A stretch of DNA of 8,230 bases from positions 1 through 8,230 of the forward strand of contig JASIEC010000129.1 of the NCBI GenBank assembly GCA_030046135.1, in the 5' to 3' direction. This stretch comes from Thermoplasmata archaeon. GTDB lineage: Archaea; Thermoplasmatota; Thermoplasmata; Lutacidiplasmatales; UBA184. Position 1 is the first letter of the stretch; every line of letters starts with the position of its first letter. The position numbers were made by a program, and so were the translations under genes. The notes under the pieces are model-generated. The model saw nothing but the letters and a program-made list of their open reading frames with translations, was not told the DNA's origin and made no database searches. Below, piece after piece: positions 1 through 5,848 of this stretch.

Positions 1-623
1 ACCTGCTCGACCGACCGCGTCGCGTCGACGATCGTGAACCGGTCGGCCTCGGCGATCCGGTCGTACTCGCTCTTCAGCCGGCCCTGGAAGCGTCGGTAGC
101 TGTCCTCGACGTCGTCGGAGAGGCCCAAGTCCATCCCCGCCTCGTAGTAGTTGATCTTGAGCCGGGAGGCGAGCTTCCGACGGAGCGTCGTCGCCACCGG
201 GACCCGGAAGTAGAACGCCCGGTCCGGCCGGGGGGCGAACGAGTAGATCGTGCGGACCCAGTCCGGGTCGCACCCCCGCGCCGCGTCCCGGACGAACGCC
301 GTGTACGCGTAGCGGTCACAGACGACGAGGTACCCCGCCCGCAACGGTGGCAGGATCTTCCGCTCGAACCGGTCCGCGAAGTCGGTGGCGTGGAGCAGGC
401 TGAACGTCGTCGGGGTGAGGAGGCCCTTCTTCTTGCCCCGGCGGATCACGCTCGCGACGAGGTCCGAGGAGTTCCACTCGGTGAAGAACACCCGGTAGCC
501 CCTCGAGGCGAGCCACTTGCCGAGCAGCGCGGCCTGCGTCGACTTGCCGCTGCCGTCGAGCCCCTCGAAGACGAGGAGGCGGCCCGGATAGCCGTGGAAG
601 GGGCTCGGCTTCTCATCGATCAC
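1..623 (-). CDS. Thymidylate-kinase-like P-loop nucleotide kinase (3' end outside window)
   Basis: About 207 codons are visible; the C-terminus lies beyond the left edge. The protein opens with a core strand (LLVFEGLDGSGKST, residues 16-29) carrying a textbook Walker A loop of the dTMP-kinase family, and has the family's DRY motif at residues 103-105. A family dTMP kinase would phosphorylate dTMP to dTDP with ATP in the cytosol. However, the segment where canonical enzymes carry the TREPGG loop reads TEWNSS here (48-53), followed by a basic stretch (RRGKKKG, 61-67). The region after DRY contains KINYYEAGMDLGLS (156-169) rather than a usual Arg-rich lid. I therefore call it thymidylate-kinase-like and do not assign tmk. 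The GTG start at 623 is chosen because GAGGTG lies 7 bases upstream. It overlaps the end of the Ppx gene by 11 bases, so the two are very probably co-transcribed and translationally coupled. A polyphosphate-linked nucleotide kinase role is possible but is inference from context. Confidence 0.85.
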   Translation of the reverse strand, partial: MIDEKPSPFHGYPGRLLVFEGLDGSGKSTQAALLGKWLASRGYRVFFTEWNSSDLVASVIRRGKKKGLLTPTTFSLLHATDFADRFERKILPPLRAGYLVVCDRYAYTAFVRDAARGCDPDWVRTIYSFAPRPDRAFYFRVPVATTLRRKLASRLKINYYEAGMDLGLSDDVEDSYRRFQGRLKSEYDRIAEADRFTIVDATRSVEQ

Positions 624-2169
624 GGGCGCGCACCTCGAGCTCGAAGACCCGTTCCATCGGCTTGCGCACCTTCTCGAGCCACCGCGAGGGGAGCGCGGAG
701 CCGGCCCCGGAAGAAAAGCCCACCGCCAGAGCCCGGCCGCCGCGGCTCAGTCGGAAGCGCGGCCGCGCCGCCGCGACGAGCTCGGCGACCTCGAGGATCG
801 CCCCCAGCTGGACCGCCAGCTCGAGGTCCGACGGGGCGAGGATGGGGAGGTAGCGCTTCTTCCACTCCGACGGGGGGGCCCCGCCCTCGTGGAGGTAGGC
901 GGCCATCGACGCGAGGGCCACCTCGCGGGGATCGAGCCCGCCGACCGGGTAGTTCTGGAGCAGGTAGGCGGAGTGCTGGGCGTGGTTCCAGAGGTCGATC
1001 GCGATGCCGGCGTCGTGCATCCCGCCGGCCGCCCGGAGCGCGAGGCGCTCGCTCCGCCCCCACGATCGGCCGCGTCCGAGCAGCTCGAACAGCGCGAGCG
1101 CGGCGCCGGTGACCTCGGCGCCGTGGGTCCGCTCGAACGAGAGCGCCTCCGCGGCCGCGCTTACGGAGCGGTCGACGAGCTCCTCGGCGGGCGCCGGCAG
1201 CGAAGCGCCGATCGCTTCCAGCGCGATCCCCTCCCGGATCCCGCCGCCCGAGACGACCGTGTGGTCGACGCCGGCCGCCCGCATCAGCTGCTCGAGGACC
1301 ACGATCCCCGCGAGGACCACGTCCGCCCGGTCCCCGCCGATCCCCGGGATCGAGCGGCGCTTGGACGCGGGCATCGGCCCGAGCAGCTCGTCGAGCGCCG
1401 CGAGATCGTGAGCGTACAGCCGGTAGCCGTGGACGCGACGCGCGGGGTACCCTCGGAGCTCGATCGAGGCGCGGGCGAGCGCGCGCACCGTCCCGCCCAC
1501 CCCGAACAGGCGGTCCGCCGGGCCGCCGAGCGCCTCGACCGCCGAGGTGAGGGTCGTGCGCACGTGGTCCTCGAGCCGCTCCCGTTCGCGCCGCTTCGGG
1601 GGGTCGTGCTCGAGGAACCGTTGCGAGAGCCGGAGCGAGCCCAGCGGCAGGCTGATCGTCCCCGCGAGCGCCCCCTCCCTCACCGCCATCAGCTGGAGCG
1701 AGCCGCCGCCGAGATCGCAGACGAGGTCGTCCGCGAGCTCGCTCGCGGCCGCGACCCCGAGGTAGGCGTACCGCGCCTCCTCGGCCCCCGAGAGGATCCG
1801 GAGGGTGAGGCCGGTCGCCGAGGCGACCTTCCGGACGAACGCGCTCCCGTTCGGGGCGTCCCGGACGGCGCTCGTCGCGACGCCGAGCGTCCGCGACACC
1901 CCGAGCGCCCGGAGCGTGCGGGAGAACTTCCGCATCGCCGCGAGCCCGCGGGCGACCGCCGGCGGCGAGAGGGACCCGTCGGAGCGCGGGGCGAGGCCCA
2001 GGCGCGGCGCCTCCTTCGTCTCGAACACCGGGCGGACGGTCCGGGCGAGGGACGTCTCGAAGACGACGCATCGGGCGGTGTTCGACCCGAGGTCGATCAC
2101 CCCGAGCGTCGACGGAGTCGAGGCACGCGGGACCGGCCGTCGGTGCCTCGCGCCGGGGCGACGGGCCAC
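613..2169 (-). CDS. ppx: Ppx/GppA family exopolyphosphatase (or pppGpp phosphohydrolase)
   Basis: This 518-residue protein has both usual parts of long Ppx/GppA enzymes. The ASKHA (actin-like) phosphatase domain shows DLGSNT (26-31), TSAVRDAPNG (99-108), LSGAEEARYAYLGV (126-139, holding the likely catalytic Glu), DLGGGSLQL (152-160), GVGGTVRALAR (223-233), PGIGGDRADVVLAG (275-288) and VSGGGIREG (306-314). A C-terminal HD-like helical domain follows, with MHDAG (384-388) and NHAQHSAYLL (395-404). The family hydrolyses terminal phosphates from polyphosphate or converts pppGpp to ppGpp. I favour polyphosphate because the host looks archaeal and a CHAD gene diverges from this one; that is inference. 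The start is GTG at 2169, with a TTTAA box about 24 bases upstream, consistent with a leaderless mRNA. It gives a 22-residue Arg/Pro-rich extension before the first phosphate loop; a GTG just before ATC-GAC would be an alternative. It is the first gene of an operon with the kinase. Confidence 0.93.
   Translation of the reverse strand: MARRPGARHRRPVPRASTPSTLGVIDLGSNTARCVVFETSLARTVRPVFETKEAPRLGLAPRSDGSLSPPAVARGLAAMRKFSRTLRALGVSRTLGVATSAVRDAPNGSAFVRKVASATGLTLRILSGAEEARYAYLGVAAASELADDLVCDLGGGSLQLMAVREGALAGTISLPLGSLRLSQRFLEHDPPKRRERERLEDHVRTTLTSAVEALGGPADRLFGVGGTVRALARASIELRGYPARRVHGYRLYAHDLAALDELLGPMPASKRRSIPGIGGDRADVVLAGIVVLEQLMRAAGVDHTVVSGGGIREGIALEAIGASLPAPAEELVDRSVSAAAEALSFERTHGAEVTGAALALFELLGRGRSWGRSERLALRAAGGMHDAGIAIDLWNHAQHSAYLLQNYPVGGLDPREVALASMAAYLHEGGAPPSEWKKRYLPILAPSDLELAVQLGAILEVAELVAAARPRFRLSRGGRALAVGFSSGAGSALPSRWLEKVRKPMERVFELEVRARDR
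631..636 (-). promoter_or_regulatory. Shine-Dalgarno site of the kinase gene
   Basis: On the minus strand this reads GAGGTG, a direct match to the core of the archaeal 16S 3'-end complement (GGAGGTGATC). It lies 7 bases before the GTG at 623 and inside the last codons of the Ppx gene. It decides the GTG start over the nearby out-of-frame ATG at 616. Confidence 0.6.
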
Positions 2170-2190
2170 GGCGCCGGACCGCCGGACGGG

Positions 2191-2196
2191 TTAAAC
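2191..2196 (-). promoter_or_regulatory. TATA-like box for the ppx operon
   Basis: The minus strand reads GTTTAA, the only clear AT-rich patch in an otherwise GC-rich gap. Its centre is about 24 bases before the GTG at 2169, the spacing expected if transcription starts at or next to the start codon. The call rests on position and composition only. Confidence 0.5.
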
Positions 2197-2220
2197 ACGT
2201 TGGCGCGCGCCCACCGATTT

Positions 2221-2229
2221 CCTTACCTT
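2221..2229 (+). promoter_or_regulatory. TATA-like box for the CHAD gene
   Basis: CCTTACCTT, preceded by a short AT-rich run (GATTT), is centred 26-27 bases before the ATG at 2251. With the opposite-strand box at 2191-2196 it forms a compact divergent promoter region of about 80 bases between ppx and the CHAD gene. The same CCTTACC heptamer recurs 26 bases before the methyltransferase start. Confidence 0.45.
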
Positions 2230-2250
2230 CGCGCGGGAATCCCGACGCCG

Positions 2251-3165
2251 ATGCCGGACGGGCCGGGGAGACCGCCCCGGGCCGACCCCCCTCTCAAGCT
2301 GCGGCGCGAGATCGAGCTGCTCGTCGGCCGGGTCGATCGCCTCGTGGACGAGACGGTCGGGCATGCCCATCCCCCGGTCGCCCTCCTGCGGGACCTTCAC
2401 CGTCAGATGCGGCGTCTCGTGGTCGCGCTCACGATCTGGGCGCGACTCCTCTCGGCGGCGGACGAGGAGCGCGCGCGCCCGGTCGTGAAGCGCCTCCGCC
2501 GGCTCGCGCGCCTCGTCGGCCGCGTAAGAGACAAGGACGTCACGGCCGGCCTCCTCGCCCCGGAGGGCGTCGGGCCGGGGTCCCCGTCGGAGCGGCTCCT
2601 CGTCCGTCGATTCCTCGGTCGGATCCACGAGGACGCCCGGACCGGTCGGGAGCTCCTCAAGGCCTACCTCACCACCGCCCGGGGAGCCGGCGCGCTGGGC
2701 CAGGCCCGCGAGGCGTTGCTCCGTCCGCTCCGCCGCGGGGTGGGAGCGAGGATCCCCACGCTCCTCTCCCGGGAAGCCGGGGAGTTCGAGCGGCGGCTCC
2801 TCAAGTCGCTGCGCCGAGCCCGACGGACCCCCTCGCCCGAGCGGCTGCACCGCCTCCGGATCCGGATCCGGCAGCTCCGCCAGTTCTCCGGACTCTCCGG
2901 CCGGTCGGCGTCTCCGCGGCGTCCGCCGCTCCCGCGGGGGCTCAAGGATCTCCAGGCACGGCTCGGCCACCTGCACGATCTCGATGTCGCCCTGGCGACG
3001 CTCCCTCCCGGGCTCGAGGGGTCGTCGCTCGGGCGACGGCTTCGAGCGCGTCGACGGAGCACCCGGCGAACGATCCGGACGGAGCTCGCCCGCCTCCGTC
3101 TCGCCCGGGAGACGACGACCCGGACCCCCGGGGCCCGACACCGCCTTACCCCCGCGCGAGGGTGA
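2251..3165 (+). CDS. CHAD-domain protein (predicted polyphosphate-binding)
   Basis: This 304-residue, strongly basic, mostly helical protein shows the two-fold pattern of CHAD (conserved histidine alpha-helical domain). The first half has LHRQMRRLVVAL (49-60) and then VKRLRRLARLVGRVRDKDV (79-97). The second half has LHRLRIRIRQLRQF (199-212) and then LKDLQARLGHLHDLDVA (231-247). Each pair matches the family's His plus Arg/Lys helix followed by a helix ending in (H/R)DxDV. CHAD proteins bind inorganic polyphosphate through their basic faces and often lie beside polyphosphate genes; the divergent ppx fits that. No catalytic residues are expected or seen, and there is no signal peptide or membrane segment. 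The protein has no attached CYTH (triphosphatase) domain, so it is a stand-alone CHAD. ATG at 2251 is chosen for its TATA-like box about 26 bases upstream. The gene ends 7 bases before the methyltransferase start. Confidence 0.86.
   Translation: MPDGPGRPPRADPPLKLRREIELLVGRVDRLVDETVGHAHPPVALLRDLHRQMRRLVVALTIWARLLSAADEERARPVVKRLRRLARLVGRVRDKDVTAGLLAPEGVGPGSPSERLLVRRFLGRIHEDARTGRELLKAYLTTARGAGALGQAREALLRPLRRGVGARIPTLLSREAGEFERRLLKSLRRARRTPSPERLHRLRIRIRQLRQFSGLSGRSASPRRPPLPRGLKDLQARLGHLHDLDVALATLPPGLEGSSLGRRLRARRRSTRRTIRTELARLRLARETTTRTPGARHRLTPARG
3144..3150 (+). promoter_or_regulatory. Possible internal TATA-like box for the methyltransferase gene
   Basis: CCTTACC lies within the end of the CHAD gene, 26 bases before the GTG at 3173. 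It is identical in sequence and nearly identical in spacing to the CHAD-gene box. It could drive the methyltransferase separately, but it is in coding sequence and may be coincidental. Confidence 0.3.
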
Positions 3166-3167
3166 TC
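3158..3167 (+). promoter_or_regulatory. Shine-Dalgarno site of the methyltransferase gene
   Basis: GAGGGTGATC contains GGTGATC, matching seven consecutive bases of the archaeal anti-SD complement. It ends 5 bases before the GTG at 3173, includes the TGA stop of the CHAD gene, and decides the start within a frame that stays open far upstream. It supports translation as part of a CHAD-methyltransferase transcript. Confidence 0.55.
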
Positions 3168-3172
3168 GGGCC

Positions 3173-4672
3173 GTGCCGTCGCTCGAGGCGGGGTTCCCGA
3201 CGGCCCTCCGGACCGCCCTCGGGGAGACGGGCGCGCTCGGGGCGACGACCCGCCAGCTCGCCGATCGGCTCGACGACTCGCCGCGGCACGTCGAGGCCGC
3301 CCTCGGCGAGCTCCGGGACCGCGGCGAGGTCCTCCGGATCGGGCGGGGCCTCTGGATGCTCCGAGCGTACGAGGACCTCGGGGACCGCGACGACTTCCTG
3401 GGACCGGCCGAGTACGATGAGCGGTTCCTCCGCGAGGAGGGCGTCGCGCTCGGGGCGTGGCGCGGTCCGATCACGTTCCGCTCGAACGAGTCCGCCCCGG
3501 TCCATCGGTGGTGGCCGTACGTCCAGGGGTACTCCGCGGAGTTCGTGCGGGGCGTCCTCGAGGCGGAGGGCGTCGGGAGGGGCTCGACGGTCGTCGACCC
3601 GTTCGCGGGGAGCGGGACGACGCTCGTCGAGGCCCGACGGGCCGGCGCCCGGGCGATCGGGAGCGAGCTCCTGGCCCCCGCCCTGCTCGCGGCGCGCGTC
3701 AAGACCCGCTTCGAGCTGTCGCCCGACGCGCTCGGCGACCGGGCCCAGCACGCGGTCCGTGCCGCGCGCCGGGGAGGGCTCGACCCGCTGCCGTTCCTCA
3801 AGGAGACCCGCCGCCAGTTCGACCCGGGACCGCTTCGGGATCTGCTCGCCCTCCGGCATGCTCTCCCGCCCGGGGGAACCCCGACCGCGGACGCCGTCCG
3901 GCTCGCGTTCGGGGCGACGCTCGTCCCCTCGAGCCGGCTCCACCGGTCCCCGTGCCTCGGCTACGGACGACGGCCCGCGTCGGACGGCCCCGGCCCGATC
4001 GCCCGCTTCGAGTCGTCGATCGCGCGCATGCAGGAGGACCTCCGCGCGGGCCGCGCCGAGCGCGGGCGATGGGGGCCGCGCCCCACCGTCCTCGGATGCG
4101 ACGCGCGGACCGTTCCGCTCCCGACGGGGACGGTCGATCTCGCGGTGACGAGCCCCCCCTACGTCAACGGGATGGACTACGTGATGAACTACAAGCTGGA
4201 CCTCGCCTGGCTCGGTTACGCTCGCTCGTACGCGGACCTCGCGGCGCTCCGACGGGAGCAGGTCGCCTGCGACAACCTCCCCCGGTCCGAGACGGCCGCC
4301 CACCTGCGGACGGACGGGTCCGCCGACCCGTGGCTCGACGAGATCCTCGGCCGGATCCGGGAGAACGTCCTGCGCAAAGGAACGTACCGGCGGGACGACA
4401 TGCACGGGATCGTGCGGCGGTACTTCGCCGACCTCGCGCCGGTGCTCGCCCGCCTCCGCTCGGCGCTTCGCCCCGGCGGGCGGCTCGTGATCGTGATCGG
4501 CGATTCGCTCCTCGCCGGGACGTACGTCCCGGGGGACCTCCTGCTCGCCCGGGCCGGGGCCCGTCTGGGCCTTGCGATCGACTCCGTCGAGGTCGCACGG
4601 CCCCGGCGCAGCGGCCAGCGCCGGAGCTTCCGCCTGCGGGAGTCGATCGTCACCCTCCGGCGGCCGGCCTGA
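3173..4672 (+). CDS. DNA methyltransferase (SPPY, N4-cytosine/N6-adenine type) with N-terminal winged helix
   Basis: This 499-residue protein has an N-terminal winged-helix-like segment (about 10-63, TTRQLADRL ... VEAALGELRDRGEV). An amino-methyltransferase Rossmann core follows. Residues 102-123 (NESAPVHRWWPYVQGYS) resemble motif X, and DPFAGSGTT (142-150) is the SAM-binding motif I. A long middle part comes next, then TSPPYVNGMDY (326-336) with the catalytic SPPY, and a C-terminal VIVIGDS strand (439-445). SPPY is usual in N4-cytosine enzymes, but some family members make N6-methyladenine. The order X, I, about 175 residues, IV is not the SPPY-first order of typical beta-class N4 enzymes. 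No restriction endonuclease is nearby, so it looks like an orphan, possibly regulatory or epigenetic, methylase; an RNA substrate is less likely because tRNA guanine methylases usually have NPPY/DPPY. GTG 3173 is chosen for the Shine-Dalgarno match, although the frame is open to 2984. Confidence 0.87.
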   Translation: MPSLEAGFPTALRTALGETGALGATTRQLADRLDDSPRHVEAALGELRDRGEVLRIGRGLWMLRAYEDLGDRDDFLGPAEYDERFLREEGVALGAWRGPITFRSNESAPVHRWWPYVQGYSAEFVRGVLEAEGVGRGSTVVDPFAGSGTTLVEARRAGARAIGSELLAPALLAARVKTRFELSPDALGDRAQHAVRAARRGGLDPLPFLKETRRQFDPGPLRDLLALRHALPPGGTPTADAVRLAFGATLVPSSRLHRSPCLGYGRRPASDGPGPIARFESSIARMQEDLRAGRAERGRWGPRPTVLGCDARTVPLPTGTVDLAVTSPPYVNGMDYVMNYKLDLAWLGYARSYADLAALRREQVACDNLPRSETAAHLRTDGSADPWLDEILGRIRENVLRKGTYRRDDMHGIVRRYFADLAPVLARLRSALRPGGRLVIVIGDSLLAGTYVPGDLLLARAGARLGLAIDSVEVARPRRSGQRRSFRLRESIVTLRRPA

Positions 4673-4730
4673 CGGGCCCCGCGCCCGCTCGCCGCTACGC
4701 TCTTCGCGCGCGACGGCGTTCCCTCGGGGC

Positions 4731-5015
4731 ATGTTCTGCCCGCTCTGCGGCCGCCCGATGGTCGGACCGAAGGGCGCCGACGTCCCCTACCCGATGTTCC
4801 TCTGCCCGGTCGATGGGGTCGTCTACGACCGCCGGAGGGATCTCTGGCACGGGCTCGGGGAGATCGGGGGGCACCTCGTCTGCCCCGTCTGCGGGCATCC
4901 GATGGAGTTCGAGCCGAAGGAGCCGCCGGCGCGGATCTTCTTCTGCTACCAATGCGGGACGACGTTCGACCGGGCCCGGTCCGTCTGGTTCGGTCTCTCC
5001 TACCACCAGACGTAG
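4731..5015 (+). CDS. Small duplicated zinc-ribbon protein
   Basis: This 94-residue protein is made of two similar halves. Half one has CPLCGRPM (3-10), then FLCPVDGVVYDRRRDLWHGL (23-42). Half two has CPVCGHPM (51-58), then FFCYQCGTTFDRARSVWFGL (70-89). Half two is a full four-cysteine zinc ribbon (C51, C54, C72, C75). Half one has C3, C6 and C25, but Asp28 replaces the fourth Cys. The aligned halves, ending in D-R-x-R/x-x-W-x-G-L, indicate internal tandem duplication. I recognise no named family; small zinc ribbons of this kind often act in nucleic-acid or protein contacts, but no role is shown here. ATG 4731 begins directly at the first knuckle. The 58-base gap after the methyltransferase shows no clear TATA box, so read-through from upstream is plausible. 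No membrane segment or signal peptide is visible. Confidence 0.8.
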   Translation: MFCPLCGRPMVGPKGADVPYPMFLCPVDGVVYDRRRDLWHGLGEIGGHLVCPVCGHPMEFEPKEPPARIFFCYQCGTTFDRARSVWFGLSYHQT

Positions 5016-5051
5016 CGGGGGGGAGGCCCGTCGCCTCGGGTCGAAGCAAAC

Positions 5052-5058
5052 CCTTAAC
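5052..5058 (+). promoter_or_regulatory. TATA-like box for the HAD hydrolase gene
   Basis: CCTTAAC, preceded by AAAC, is the only AT-rich patch in the 79-base gap 5016-5094. It is centred about 40 bases before the ATG at 5095, which would leave a leader of about 14 bases instead of a leaderless mRNA. No clear Shine-Dalgarno match is seen in that leader. Confidence 0.45.
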
Positions 5059-5094
5059 GGGGGCGGCCGGGGCTAGCTCGGGCGGACGCGAGCG

Positions 5095-5838
5095 ATGCCG
5101 CCCCGGAGCTCGGAGCCCCCATTCCTCGAGCCGTTCCTCGGGGTCGTCTTCGACCTGGACGGGACGCTCGTCCTCTCGCACCACGACTTCGGCCGGATGC
5201 GCTCCGAGGTGATCCGCCTCGCCGAGCGCCACGGGGTGCTCCCGGGCCATCTCAGCCCCCGCGAGCCGATCCACCGCATCGTCGAGTCGGCCCGGGAAGA
5301 GCTCCGCGTCGCCGGGGCCCCCGACGGCGAGGTGTGGCGCTTCGAAGCGGAGTACGCCCGCGCGATCGACGCGATCGAGATGGAAGCGCTCCCCCGGACG
5401 GTCGTGCGACCGGGCGCCGCTCCGCTCCTCCGGGAGCTCACCCGGCGAGGATTCCGCACCGGCGTCCTCACCCGGAGCTCGGAGACGTTCGCCCGGGCGG
5501 CGCTCCGCGCGACGGGCCTGGACGGCTACTTCGCCTACCTCCGCAGCCGCAGCGCCCCCGGCCCGGCGAAGCCGTCGCCCGAGGCGCTCCTGTTCCTCCT
5601 CCACGAGATGGGGGTGCCGGTCGACCGCGCCCTCTACGTCGGAGACCACCCGATCGACGCGGAGTGCGCGGCCCGCTCCCGGGTCCGGTTCTACGCCGTC
5701 CTTCCCGACCCCTCGGAAGGGCGCGAGCCCGCCACGACCGCCGAGCGGTTCCTCGCCGCCGGGGCCTCCGCCGTCGCGCGGGACCTCCCGGACCTCGGAC
5801 GCCAGCTCAACGTCGCGTCGGCGACCCCCGCCGCGTGA
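5095..5838 (+). CDS. HAD-superfamily phosphatase, phosphoglycolate-phosphatase-like
   Basis: This 247-residue soluble protein carries all four HAD motifs. Motif I is DLDGT (20-24), with nucleophile D20 and acid/base D22. Motif II is Thr126 in GVLTRSSE, motif III is Lys159 in PAKPSPEAL, and motif IV is YVGDHPIDAE (181-190) with D184 and D188. A helical cap lies between motif I and about residue 100, as in C1-cap enzymes such as Gph. The family removes phosphate from small phosphorylated metabolites, with phosphoglycolate as a common substrate. The exact substrate cannot be read from sequence, so I give no gene symbol. The last 20 or so residues are a divergent Ala-rich tail. ATG 5095 gives a 14-residue lead before the first beta strand. 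It is probably transcribed from the TTAA box at 5052-5058, and its stop is 10 bases from the end of the converging flavoprotein gene. Confidence 0.9.
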   Translation: MPPRSSEPPFLEPFLGVVFDLDGTLVLSHHDFGRMRSEVIRLAERHGVLPGHLSPREPIHRIVESAREELRVAGAPDGEVWRFEAEYARAIDAIEMEALPRTVVRPGAAPLLRELTRRGFRTGVLTRSSETFARAALRATGLDGYFAYLRSRSAPGPAKPSPEALLFLLHEMGVPVDRALYVGDHPIDAECAARSRVRFYAVLPDPSEGREPATTAERFLAAGASAVARDLPDLGRQLNVASATPAA

Positions 5839-5848
5839 GCCCGGGCCG

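Noticed and set aside
889..3165. A 758-codon plus-strand open frame whose upstream part runs antisense to ppx.
   Set aside because: Only the part from 2251 on shows a domain (CHAD). The upstream part is low-complexity Arg/Pro/Glu-rich translation opposite the well-supported ppx gene, as expected from stop-poor GC-rich DNA.
2251..3165. A CYTH-CHAD triphosphatase fusion.
   Set aside because: The protein lacks the ExExK motif and the beta-barrel domain; only the two CHAD halves are present.
2191..3801. A 536-codon minus-strand open frame opposite the CHAD and methyltransferase genes.
   Set aside because: It is Arg/Ser/Pro-rich with no recognisable motif, and lies opposite two genes with clear domains.
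3173..4672. A restriction-modification or other defence system around the methyltransferase.
   Set aside because: No nuclease, helicase, specificity subunit or toxin is found beside it; the neighbours are CHAD, a zinc ribbon and a HAD phosphatase.
5021..5040. A small inverted repeat (GAGGC-CCGTC-GCCTC) after the zinc-ribbon gene as a possible terminator.
   Set aside because: The stem is only 5 bases and is not followed by a T-run; such repeats are common by chance at this GC content.
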